Of a stretch of 64,000 nucleotides of DNA, positions 24,178-35,974 are shown piece after piece (the stretch's first letter is position 1; each line of letters opens with the position of its first letter). The notes beneath the pieces were generated by a model, which did not search any database, was not told the origin of the DNA, and saw nothing but the letters and a program-made list of their open reading frames with translations. The position numbers and the translations under genes were made by a program. This DNA is from Gymnogyps californianus (lineage: Eukaryota > Chordata > Aves > Accipitriformes > Cathartidae), in assembly GCF_018139145.2 (NCBI RefSeq), contig NC_059477.1, positions 33,955,502-34,019,501 on the forward strand. The letters are read 5' to 3'.

Positions 24178-27100
24178 TTAGAAATGAGGAATGAAGTCAA
24201 GGAGGAAAAAAAGAGTATTAGACTCATTTCCCATGGGTTCAGACAGATATGTAATGAAAATACAGTAGTTATATTTTTGACTTACTTTGTGTCCAGTTTC
24301 AGTCGTATTGCCCACTGCAATAGCCATCAAAATGAAACCTTCTGTCAACTCCAGCGTGTGAAAGCGCTCAGCCCATACATGTGCAATAAGCAGCCACCTT
24401 AAATTCCTGAGTGCAGGAACTCAGGTGGGAATTGCACAGGCACCTCTGGTCATTTTTCTCCATCAGAAGGTCACATATCCCATACAGGTGTGGCATACTG
24501 TTTGAAGGAGAAATGACTTTTGCACGTATCCAGTTCACCTTTTGGGATGTAATTTAAGAAAGGACTTTTTGTAAGACACAGTGCATATTTGGGCACAAAG
24601 GAGGAAGCAGCCTGACAAACTGAACAAAGCAGAGACATTTTCTCTCTCTCTTGAATGTAAAAACAGGGAACTTGCAAAGCACAAGCATGCTTCATAAATT
24701 CCAGCTGCTGTCACTCAGCGCTGGAGAGGAATACAGGGGAATATCTGTTACGAACAGGCACCACAACAGTGGGTTTTTTTTCCCCTTCCTGGCAGTCCAA
24801 GGTAGGTTTGTGTTTAACCCTACTCGCTGTGAAAAGCCAGTGGCCAAACTCATTTTTACTGCTCTGGGAACGAAATGGGAATATGCAGTAAACAGCCTCA
24901 AAGCATGTTGGTGGGAGGAAACCCTCCAACTCTCTGCTTCTGCAAGGTGGAGGCCTGGAGAGTTCTGCAAGAGGGTCTTCAGAATCAAGGGTACATGTGC
25001 CCAGCACAGCTACTCCCCCCATATCCAGTGGGACCACACCAGCCTCCGAGGATGTCTGATACTGTCCTCACACTACAGAGGACCTCTCAGTGCCCATTCC
25101 TGCTAAAGTGCAAGTGTTTGGCCCCAGAAATCTGGTTGCAGGATTGGGGCACTGAGTGTTAAAACCATAGTCTAATCAGCAATTTCATTTCTACTCTGCA
25201 AAACCATCATCCAAACGAATTATTTCTGCATTTTTGCCGTCAGACACTCTGAGATACTTTTCCCCTTGTCTTTCTAGAATGGGAGATTTCAAGCTGTTCT
25301 AAGTGTGCCACTAAGATGCAGTTAATATGTTGTACATATGGCACAGAAATTGGGAAAAAGGAAGCTACTACTCCCCCTGAGCAGCTACAAGACACACTGA
25401 GGTTCAGCAGAAAGCAAAACATGGCATTTGAGTTTTTCTTGTCAGGGAGGAGAAAGTTGCAGATATAACACATAGGGCAGATGTCATTTTTCTGTGAGCT
25501 GTGTTGTACAATTCCTTAAGGCTCTTTTTTTTGTTTTCAGTTAGTACGAACCACCCCACTGACTGCAGTTGGAGTTGCACGTGTGGAAAAATGACAGGAT
25601 GAGCGAACAGCAGGAAATTCAACAAGCTGTCTTGATTAAGCTTTCGTTGAGCTTTGCAGCACCTGCCTATCTGTCTCATGAAGTCGTTCCCTAAGTGAGG
25701 AGGAATTATTCCTCGCTCTTTCCTATGTGCTTTCCTAGGCATGGAGAAAGGGAAAAGGACAACCGCTTCTGTACTGGGATCTGGGGAAATGGCTGGTTAG
25801 AAAATATGTTAGTTATATGATTTTTCGAATAAAAGAATAAACTGCTTTTTCTGGGAATATTTTCATAAAGCAGCTTTCAAATTTGTCCCCATGATTCTGA
25901 GACTGCTGGTTAGAGAATATTACTTCAATTTTTAATCTTTCTGGGACAGGAATTTCTTTTCCTGCCTTTTGATGACTGCACAGCAGCTAACACAATAGAG
26001 TCCCTGGTTTCAGGCTAAGAAAAAAACCCAGTGCAAATGAATAGGAAAAAATAAGACAACATTGATAACTTTGAAGCTAGAGAAAGAAATACACAAAATA
26101 AGATCCTACACCCTCACAGACAAAATTTGGGAACCTTACTTAAAGAATGATTAAAAGATTGGTTCAATATTTATAGTGTGTTTTGAGGTCTCTCTAAAGG
26201 GAGATGGTATGCAACCACAATGTACCACATAGGGATTTTATGTATATTTAAAGATAAACCATAAACTAACATCTCTTTTTATTCTTTGATGGGAGCCAAA
26301 ATTTTGTCCTTTGTTATTACATAGTTCCATGTCCCTGAATCAAGCATTTTTGCCACTGTTTAGCACATCACAAATAGCAGCCCATGTTAGATTGGGATGT
26401 TCAGTCTGGAAGTTTATTTATCAGAGGCACATTGTTAAAATCTGAGTGAAGGTCTGACGATTTCAACGTTGGATTAAATCAACCATTAGCTCCTAAAGAA
26501 GTGGAAAGGCAAACTCTGCCTCAGTTAAATACATGAAAGCATATGAAATTATTGTCATATTGTTCTGCAATGAATTTGTGATTTATTATACTCTTTTTGG
26601 AGTTGAGAGAAAGAAGGTTTTAGTTCACACTGGCTTAAACCCCTAGAGTCTAAGATGTTAATGAACATGCAAACAAGTTTTGCTTACAAAACTGTATTGT
26701 GTTAGATGGTTTGAAATGAAACTAAATCTCTACCCAGATTAATATGGTAAAAGTGAGCTTGCTCAAAACATAACACAGATTCATTTAATTCATAACAAAG
26801 GGCTCACATCAACTCTGACCATTTTTTGTTTTCTTTAAAAAAAAAGCAGATTTAGCAATACTGAAGTGCTTTCTAAATTCATTGTAGCTTTGCCAGATTG
26901 TCTGGAACAAAAACATAATGTTGAAAATGCTGTAATGTTTTGTTTCATCATTTTAAAAACAGAATGTTTGAAATCTAAATGACTTTTTGTTTTGAAATTT
27001 CTTTTAATACACTTAAAAAGTAAAGCTGCTTTAAAAAACTTCTTAAATTTGGAAGGATTTGTTCAATTATGTGAAACAGTTTTTTTGATTCTGCAAAACC

Positions 27101-30100
27101 GTTGGCAAACTACAAAACTGTTTTTTCAGAGAGTTTTAATTCCTCTGGCTTCAATGAGAAATGAATTCTCTATTTAGAGGATAAAAGGTGTGTTTCTTAC
27201 TAGCATTAGTATAAAAAGCCCTAATAAAGATAAGCCATTTCCTAGGCACAACTGTCAGCAGGTCCAAATAAAGACAATGTGAGAACCTAGGATTCATCTT
27301 GACCTGCAAGTCTACATGAAAACTATCCTCACTGGGATTTTAACTTACAGCTTTTATAGCTGCTTTTCCCTTCACAAGGTCTAGGCTACATGAAATGAAC
27401 TTTATTTATTTTTTTGTTTTCAAGGACTGGGCTAAATTTAAAAATTCAGCTTTAAATCCAGATTTTGAATCTTTAAAGTCCGAGGCCAGAGGTAGGTATT
27501 CTTTTATTAACTAAAATGGTCCCTGCTTATTCAAGCCCCTTTGGCTCTCCCCCTCTGTCAGTCTAACATTATCAGCAGTTTTATAAGCCCCTGTCTCCTC
27601 CTCTTCTTTATCATGCTGTGCTTTTCCTCCTCATTTACTGCAGGGCAGCATTTCTGTTCCTAGGTAGAGCATGTCTTCATCTCCTTCTCCATCTTTGTTC
27701 TCCATTTGGGGTGTTATTGAACCTAATAATGTTTGTCTATGAGCATGGTAAGATGCATAACCTGGTAGAGCACTCCTACTTTCAGGTAACGGCACGTCCT
27801 AATTATTCTTCCATCATTGTCTTTACAGGAATGAAAATGTATTGATGAGGCATCCTAGCAGTCTGCTCATCTTTTGCATATACCACCAATATGTCAGCTT
27901 AACCACAGAGGAATTGACAACTATAAATCTTTTATCTGTTCTATAAAGGGAGGGAATTGGACTAAAAACAAGGAGAAAGAGAACAAGGCAAGGCAAAGTT
28001 TTGAAGACTACAGTTGTGAAAATAATATCTGAAGAATATACAGACCAGGGCTATAATTACAATCTCAACAAAAATAAGCAGCATTCAGCCAGATCTTTGG
28101 CTGATGTAAATCTGCACAATGTACAAAAATCATTAACACAGGGAAGGAGCTGGCCAAGTGCCTTCTGCTTGAGGCATAATATTCATGATTTAGCAATCTC
28201 TGCTCTCAGTGATGGAGCTGGGCTGATATTCACCAGGTGAGAATCCAGGCCCTCATCTTAAAATCAAGATGACTATTGCATACCTCAGGTAAATTCTGTG
28301 CAACTATTGCTTGGGAAAAAACCCCATTCAGTTACTGATTGTTATTATTTCACTTTTGCTTCAAATTGAAGTGTATAAATCTGCCTGCTTATCCTGGCCT
28401 CAGCTTTCAGAAAGCTCAATGTACTTGCTTATGGGTAGTGATCTGTTGCCTTCTTGAATTGCTTTTTGATATTTTATTGGCCACCCAGAAGGGTAATAGA
28501 GCAAATAATGTGCTGATGCTAAAAAGTAATTCAGGAAAAAAATTTTGGTGTGTGTATGTGTCTGGGTGTGCACATGTGTGTTTGTTTACAGGAAAACCTT
28601 TGCAATGAGCATGTTAAGCACAACTGGACCTGAAAGACAGAACTCTGAATTCAGCCAAGAGTTCATGGTTTTGTTCCACAGTTTGGATTCATGCTGAATT
28701 AGACCAAAGCAAAAATCCCCTACTTTGAAAAAGGCTGCTAAAATTTCATTTCAGAAGCTCAAATCCCCATGTTTTCAAACAGCCGAGTCTCCTTGCATCC
28801 TTCAGATGCTCAGCAAAACCAACACTAATGTCACCTAGACAAAACAGCATCAGGCTCCAGCCTCACTGTGCCCTGAACCTGGATCCTACCCGAGACCGGA
28901 TCTGAATCCTGTTTTGCAACAGAACTGGGAGAAAATCTGACTCCAGGTGAAATTCTCAGCATTTCTGGGGTCCTGGAGCTGCAAAAAGATTTTTTTTTTG
29001 GTGACCAGGGCATGGGCTCTGAGTCGAATTCTGCGTTGGTTTGGGTAACATTTCTTTGGACCTAACAGGCACCGTGAACTTCACCATTACCATTAAATTT
29101 CACCATTTCTGCTGAAACTTTGTGTCATTAGAAGGGTTCTGACCAGCCTTTCTTACAGTCAAACTCCAAATCTGACAAGCTTTGGCTGTTTTTTACAGCA
29201 CATTTTAAGTTGCTTTGCCCAAATTTCTTTGCCCCTACAAAAAGATATGGCATCATCTTCAAATATACTTTGCTTAGAAATATTTCCAACAAAACATCAT
29301 GTTTTACCAATGGTTTAATTCTCACGCAAATTTGTATAAAACATATCATATCAAAAATAGCACAAATTTTAGCATATGTAGTCAAGTGCTAACTGCATAT
29401 AGGAGGCATATGAAAGCATTCTGGTTTAATTTGAAATTTGCTCTGTTCAGGATCAGCTGGACTTTAAAATCTGGGATCACTTTGGGTGTTCCTCAGCTGA
29501 ACTGGAGCCATGGGGAGCACAAAGTAGTAAGGGCTGCTAATATAGAGCTTGTGAATATTCAGTGCACTTTAGCCTGTGTCAGTAGATTTAAAGGCAGTTT
29601 GTAAATCAACTTCCCATTCTGTGACTTCCATTGCTGAGCCCAGAAGTTTAGTCGAGGCAAAACTTACAAAAACAACAGATACCAATGACTTATTCTGGAT
29701 ATTTCAGTGCTAAATAAGAGATGAAAATTAAATCTAAATGGTTTTAAAAAAAATTTTGCAGTGTATCTCGATGTACAGGCTGTGAACGAATGAGAACAAG
29801 GGAGGCAAAATCAGACATTCAATGTATCAAATGTAATAAATCCTCTGAGGCTAATCAGCCCTCCTTCCCCCACTAACCTCCGCCCCACGCTATGCCAAAT
29901 AGTGAAAGCAGATGTCTTATGAACAGGTAAAAAACAATCTGAATTCCCATTCCCCACAACTGAAACAAAATGTAGGTTTTGGGGGTTTGATTTGGGAAGC
30001 TTCCAAACTGAACTGCATGAGACATTTTATCCAAAGCCCTTCAAAGAAACAGCCCAAAAAGAGGAATTCAATTTAGCTGGCACAAGGAGAGAAGATCTAT

Positions 30101-31850
30101 TGTAATATGGAAGAAATTCAAAAGCTACAGGAGAGCAAAATGACATCTCAAATTGCTGTGATTTATCTTGCCTTGCTTACCTATATTTCTTGAAAATAGC
30201 AAGCTAACAAACCCAGTTGTAATGCTTAATACACAGAAATCCTCCCCTTTCCCTGTCCCTTTTTTCCCTCTAATTTTCTTTAAGGAATTGCAACCAAAAA
30301 TGCTCCATCTTTGGGCTTAGAAAACAAAATCTTTCCTCTAGAGTATAGTAGGATCTTCAAATTATTGCTTTTGGCATCAATCTGTGCATAAAGAATGTAT
30401 TTTTAAGGTGCTTCACTCCTGGAGAGAATGTAAATGAAATAAGAAAAATATTATATTGGAATAGCTGAGACAAGAATTTTTCAGGTCTGTAAGTGTGTAT
30501 TACAGGTTCATTTTCCTGACTAAATACTTCAGGAGCCTACCAGTGTGATTTACGTCCGTCACAGGGATGGGTTGGAGTAACACAATATCATTCCTTGTTC
30601 TCTGACTCACAGCCTGGTTAGCTGGTTTGAGATGAGTCAAATTCAGCAGGTATAAGCTGACACTTTCAATAGCATCACGCCTATTTATACACACAATGAA
30701 ACTGGATGGAAAGAGTTGTTTCCATCTAGTGGCTTTTTAGCGACTGGTATGAAATTCAATAATCTCAATTCACTACCAATTAGCTAGATAGTTATATCCA
30801 GTCTCTCCTAGCCCGCTTTGGGTCAGACACAGCCTTGCTCTTTGCTCTTTGCTTTGAACAGACTCTGGCCAGGCTTCAGTGTGCCAGACAGGCAACTTTT
30901 TGTATAGCCCTTGCCAGCTTCTGCTGTCCAAACCACAGCTCGGCACTGTGCTTGGCACCCGTCCTGGCAGTATGCATTTGTGGGCAACCCGTTTCCCCCT
31001 GTGCAGAAGACCAAGGGCAATACGCGTGTAAACTAGTGCTTGTGTCCCTCCTCTAAGAGTATCTGGAAGAGTAAAACCACCAGGTGAAGCTGCTTTTCTC
31101 TGCCTGAATTTTACATCTACTTAAAGGCCCTTTTGGATCAAAATAATGCTTCCAGGGAAATGATGTATTAAAGGTTAGAGTAACGTGGCTGGACAAAGCT
31201 TAAGGTGAGGATTGTACCATTTCCAGCCCTTTGCAAGACTGTGGAGCCTCAATACATTATTAACAGGGTTTTGCAAAGGGATGTTGGAGGTATTTTCAGA
31301 AAATGGCTGAGGAGAATACCTTTTTTTCCTTCCTTTTTCTTCTAATACTTGTACCACTGAAACAGCTCTCATCGCTGGAGCAGGTCTCATACCTGCATCT
31401 GTACAATTGTCTCTACAATGCCTTCTGTTGTTTGGGGATCTGCGGGGGAGATAACTAGCAGGAAAAGAATCTGATCTCAGTGGGTCTTTGTGAGAGTTTT
31501 GATGCAACCTTTAGCTAATTAGTTTCATTTAATACAAATTCTCATGGCTGAAGTTCTCAAGAGACAGGAGGACTGTTCTATGAAAGGAAAAAGCTCTCAT
31601 CCTTAGCAATACTGTTGTATGCTCTGTCTTCTTGGGGGAAAAGGGGTAAGAGGTAGGCTGTGAAAAGCCACTACCGCTAGAACATAGTTAGAGGTTTGGG
31701 TTTTGTACAGTCATTCCTGTGTGATATAAGAAACTAGTTTGTAAAACATGTACCCATAAAATTCCCATTGATTTGTAGAACAAAATGAAATTACCCGAAT
31801 AGCTGTAAAGACTCCACCTAGTTGAACTGATGCTGCATTGTAGTAAACTT
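24178..31850. other. Long unique non-coding stretch
   Basis: About 7.7 kb without a supportable gene. The longest open frame of the whole window (151 codons, 24651-25106, + strand) lies here. It shares its span with open frames on the other strand (24692-24988, 24711-25037) and with a third + frame. It has no recognised domain and no clear splice or start context, so I treat it as chance. A TG-rich tract occurs at about 28549-28590. A segment at about 28830-29030 has 'ggatcctac' and 'ggatctgaatcc' phrases that may be a very old repeat I cannot name. Confidence 0.5.
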
Positions 31851-31854
31851 TTAA

Positions 31855-31867
31855 GGTCATATTGACC
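31855..31867. promoter_or_regulatory. Candidate oestrogen-response-element palindrome
   Basis: The 13 bases GGTCA-TAT-TGACC form a perfect core palindrome matching the nuclear-receptor consensus GGTCAnnnTGACC. The flanks give 'aaggtca' on the left and 'tgaccat' on the right, so the outer consensus T on the right side is an A. The exact 10 fixed bases would be expected well under once by chance in 64 kb. Function is unproven and depends on chromatin and a target gene, neither of which is visible here. Confidence 0.3.
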
Positions 31868-34510
31868 ATAACACCGCTATGAATGTTTCCCTGTCGTGGC
31901 TTCCGTTGACCACTGCACTTACAGTCAAGAAACAGGTCCAGAAATGGAGGCGACACTTGAACCGAAACCTTGAGAAGTCAGATCTGCTGCAATAGTCACA
32001 GGGAGCTTGGGAGCTTAGGCGTATTTCTGTAGGTAGCTGTATTGCTCAGCCTGAGATCCTCTGTGTTAGCTGTTTCAGATGAGCCCTACGAGCAGTAACC
32101 CGGACATGTTTATGTAGTATAGGTAAAGGAAAAACAGAGAACCACATTCCTGTCTGATGCTCAGAATATAAATCTGTCAGAGGAGCCTTCGGAAGAGATT
32201 TTGGCCAGGGAGTAATGAAGTGAAGGATCTGTAGGTGAGTACAGATGACTTAGTAAACTAATGTAATGGCTGATTGGGGAATTAGCAGCACTGGGGAAAT
32301 TTGGAGTGAAACATACCCTGAACTTTCTCTGTGACTACGCCACTCGAGTTCGCTGAACGTATTTCCTTAAAATTAATGGAGATACTGTAGAGAAAATTAT
32401 CTGTTGCATTTTGGCATTTTTTTGCATCACTTGCAAAGCTCCTTCCTTCTTGCTTTCCCCTGGCTTTGGGTGAACTGAGAGTCATGCTGGCTGAGCGTTT
32501 GCACGGTGCCCCATATGCAACTGTGGTCAGGTGGGGGTGGGAAAGGGCAAAAAAAAGAGCCAGGCTCTTCTTTCTCTATTGAAATTCAGTCTGCCTTAGA
32601 GGAAGGTTGGCACAGGGTAAGCAATGCTCAACAAAACCTGTGGCAGCTTGGAAAACCAGAGCTTGAAACACAGGAACGGGTTCCTTTTCTACTGCGAGTC
32701 CTCCGCTCCAGAGAAGAACCAGGATTTAATTAAAGTGAAGCTGGATTTACTTAGTTAAAAAGGAAGTTGATTTCTAGCTAGTTGAGATGTTAATCTTTAT
32801 GATCTTAAGATAAACTGAAAAAGAGATGGCAAAGATGTCATTCTACTTCATAAAGCCTGAACTTCCTAGGCTAATACACAAAGCAGTGCAGAGGAAAATA
32901 TTCTGCCTTTTGTAGTGCACTGCTCAAAGATTTTCCAATAATCAAACACAACTGGAAAATGGACAATGCCTTTCTGAAAACTAACACTGTGCTGTAATTT
33001 TCTTTTTGAGTGGTTGTTTATCCCTCTTTCTTCCCACCATTTTTTTCATCTCATCTCCATATCTTTTCATTCCTCTTTCCCTGTCTTTTCACTCATTTCC
33101 TTAATCCTATGCCCACTGAGTCCCTCTGTTCATTTTCCTGCTCGTTTACTGTTATTAATTCTCCCCACCCAACTGTTGCCTGGGTTAACTATTCTGGTTA
33201 AGCAATAGGATTGGAAAAGCCAGCACTTATTTTGAGAAGACCTTATGGGGAAAGAGGATTCATACTGTAATCTCAGGTGAGGGTCTAAACATTTCCCAAA
33301 TTCTCTGACCCCTAAATATGAATATCATTTGACTTTGAATAATGAGCTATTCGTTCATCTCTATATAAAACCTCATGTATCCTGACAGTTCCCTATTGCC
33401 TTCCTGTCTGAAGTGGCTCAGGAGTATAAATTATTCTAGCGAAGGTTGGCAGTAATTTATGCTCAATAAATTGACTATAGATCTGCTTGTTTCAGTAGGT
33501 AGCATGGGAAGGACTTATACATTTTGCTAAATTCCCTCATTTGTTCTCGGATGGACTACTCACTGTTCTGGGGCTGATCATGAGCCCCAAACCACCGTGA
33601 TAGGCAGGTACTCGTATGCCTTCAGTAAAACTACTCCTGTGAGTAGCAAGTTATTGGTGTTAGGAAGAGGTAGCCAGGCTGGCCATTGAAAAGTCACTGG
33701 CACAACAATGTGGAAACTGGAGGTCATATTTTGCAAAATATGTAAAGGGCAACTGATGAAATGGAGATTAGCAATAGCTGTTCTTAAAAAAATCCCCCTC
33801 ACTTTAACTGGCAGAAATTTACTGTATCTCTTTAGCCTGATTTTCACTGGAAGAGCATGAAATAGATAGGCCATGTAGTTTTTTGTTTTCTTTTTTTTCT
33901 TTCTTTTTTTAACATGTAAAATGGACTAGTTCCTTTGTAGGACTTCTGCAAAAAAGGGTGATACAATCCTTTTGTCCAAGATGCAAAAGACAGAAAGTAA
34001 TTCATCACCTTTCAAGTACAATTTATTATGGGTCAGGGAGAAAGGTTTCACTCATGATCATTAGGTTTTAGCGGTGCAGATGCTGGACATGATGAACCAA
34101 TGAGGCTTATCAGGTGTGATAATCAAAACAGATTTTCTTTTGTATCTGCTGTCATTTCCTCTCTCTCGTAGAGAAATCTAGGTTTCAGACACTGACTACC
34201 ATTTCATAAATATAGACATATTCCTTTATTGTTCTGTGTGGAAATTATCACCTGATATTTTAAATCAGAATGATGGGAACGATTATCGTACCTGAAGTTT
34301 GATGCAAGTTTTGAATCTGCATTCCTGGGCCACGTGGGAGCAGCATGGGCAGCTCCACCTGCCTGGGCACGAGCACTGCTCTTTTCCTTCCACTAGTGCC
34401 TATAGCCACGGCAGCTGCGCTAATGCAAAGCAGTGCGCCAGGCAGACACATCCCATGGCCCATGTGTGATCAGTGGGCCCCAGGCTGGTTACCTTGCATC
34501 AAGCATATGC
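31868..34510. other. Unique non-coding DNA with a pyrimidine-rich patch
   Basis: No gene recognised. The + strand at about 33010-33180 is strongly C/T-rich ('ctctttcttcccacc' type), which produces two overlapping Ser/Phe/Pro-rich open frames that are clearly compositional. The rest appears unique. Confidence 0.5.
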
Positions 34511-34514
34511 ACAG

Positions 34515-34700
34515 AAATTTAGGGCCAGATCCTGCTGTGAACACTGCACAGGCCGATCCCTGTGCAGTCTCACTGTAGACAAACGTCTTTGTGTGGCTCC
34601 AGGGATTTGTGTGCAAGTAAAAATCTGGTTTATGGTAATCAACATAATTAAAGGGCCAGCCTTGCATTGCGGTGTAATTCTGGCTCCGTTGAGCCAGTGA
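34515..34700. repeat. Palindromic sauropsid interspersed repeat
   Basis: 'tttagggccagatcctgctg' at about 34518-34537 is followed downstream by 'aaagggccagccttgcattg' and 'cggtgtaattctggctcc'. In turtle and crocodilian DNA the phrases 'gggccagattctgct' and 'ggtgtaaatctgg' mark a short, partly self-complementary interspersed repeat. Here two such starts occur about 130 bp apart, perhaps as two nested or tandem copies. Non-coding and diverged. Confidence 0.45.
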
Positions 34701-35205
34701 AAATGTGGCTGTTGAATGCAGTGAATCCACGGGGCCACCTCTTCCATCAGTCCAGCCACCCACATAATTCAGCTTTGCTTTGCTTTGCAGTTTTATAAAC
34801 TTTACTATTAGCGTTGCATCCGAATGCCTCACCCGTTAACGGCTTTGCAGCATGGTGAGATGCTCACAGTGAGGCTCACTGAGAGAAATGGAAAAGCAAA
34901 ATACAGTGCTGAGGGGGTTTGCTGACAATGTGTTTTCAGTACTTGTCAGTCCTATAAACTGAGGCACCGTCAGCTCCAGGTACCTCAACCAGCTGAGATC
35001 ACTGTGGGGCAAAGGCAGAAACAGATTCTCTGACACCTAAGACCTAAACTTTACAGATTGATATTGAAACCTCTGAGTTTCCCCACAGGCAAAGAGAAGT
35101 ACAGACTTTCCTGCACTAGATGCCTCTGTGCACCTGTATCACTAAGCCTGTTGAACAATTTTCCAGTGGGGACTGAGTTTATATATCTATACACATACAT
35201 ATAGA
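34701..35205. other. Unique non-coding DNA
   Basis: I see no gene or recognised repeat in this stretch, which leads into the simple-repeat cluster at 35.2-36.0 kb. Confidence 0.5.
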
Positions 35206-35251
35206 GCATATATATGTATGCACACACACACACATATATACACATATGCAC
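35206..35251. repeat. (AT)n/(CA)n microsatellite
   Basis: Forty-six bases of uninterrupted purine/pyrimidine alternation, with an AT block, a (CA)n block of about seven units, and a second AT/CA mix. Looser AT/CA-rich sequence extends from about 35178 to 35275. It is a likely length-polymorphic microsatellite. Confidence 0.85.
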
Positions 35252-35522
35252 CCATATCGATATATGCATATACATAATCATCTGTATTTCACACAGCTGC
35301 CTGCGGTTGCAATGATAACTGAGGACTCAGAAGTAGTGCTCCAAATGCCGGCATAATCCTGGTCTTACGGGAAATCAAAGAATTTATGACTGCAAAGCCT
35401 GATAGGACAACAACAATATTGGTCACATTCTCAAATAACATCATCAACATTTATAACAAAATGAAGATCAAGTCAGTTATATGTAAAATCAGTTGTTGCA
35501 GGTTTTTGGCAGGGGACAATTG

Positions 35523-35640
35523 CCCTCTCCTCTCCTCTCCTCTCCTCTCCTCTCTCCTCTCCTCTCCTCTCCTCTCCTCCTCTCCTCTCCTCTCCTCTCC
35601 TCTCCTCTCCTCTCCTCTCCTCTCCTCTCCTCTCCTCTCC
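35523..35640. repeat. (CCTCT)n pentanucleotide microsatellite
   Basis: A 118-base uninterrupted pyrimidine tract made almost wholly of the five-base unit CCTCT. Two register shifts occur, near 35551-35560 and 35576-35585. It continues as a looser polypyrimidine tail with only a few purines to about 35700. The open frames across it on either strand encode only Ser/Leu/Pro or Arg/Gly/Glu repeats and are artefacts of the repeat. Confidence 0.95.
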
Positions 35641-35943
35641 ATTCTATTCTTCTTCCCTCTTTCATTCTCTTTTTCTCTCTCTCTTTTTCCCTCCTTTCTT
35701 ATGGTCTGAATCCAAATGACACTTCCTTTTCTCTCTTTTAAAGACAGCTACCTCTACAGAGTATATGTTTTCCATCTGGAATTGCATGTAGGCTGTAATT
35801 GGGGTTACCTGTAAGTTTGAGAATGTGAGACTCTAGCAGACAGATGTGAGAATTTCAAGGGAATAAAAAGGCATCCCATATTTTTCCAATCACTTTACAG
35901 TGATTGTTGCTTTTTTAATGAGTAAAATAAACAAATGAGTCAT

Positions 35944-35974
35944 TCCCCTCTCCTCCCCGCCCCCCCCCCCCGCC
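35944..35974. repeat. C-rich tract with a 12-C run
   Basis: The + strand reads 'cccctctcctcccc' followed by G and then an uninterrupted run of twelve C (35960-35971). The complementary strand is a poly-G run. Such homopolymers are prone to length change and sequencing error. Confidence 0.9.

Noticed and set aside
23965..24402. Open frame of 145 codons spanning the TG/CG alternating tract
   Set aside because: Its middle is only a Cys/Val/Arg translation of the simple repeat, and the rest matches nothing known.
24651..25106. Longest open frame in the window (151 codons, + strand)
   Set aside because: No recognisable domain. Frames on the opposite strand and a second + frame are open over the same DNA, the codon content looks random, and the length is within chance for 64 kb.
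32530..32547. G-quadruplex-like run near 'gtgggggtgggaaaggg'
   Set aside because: Only three runs of three or more G are present, so a standard four-run quadruplex is not supported.
35523..35640. CRISPR-like array
   Set aside because: It is a pure pentanucleotide tandem repeat without spacers, in vertebrate DNA.
35386..35741. Overlapping Ser/Leu/Pro and Arg/Gly/Glu repeat proteins
   Set aside because: These are translations of the CCTCT microsatellite in different frames and strands, not genes.
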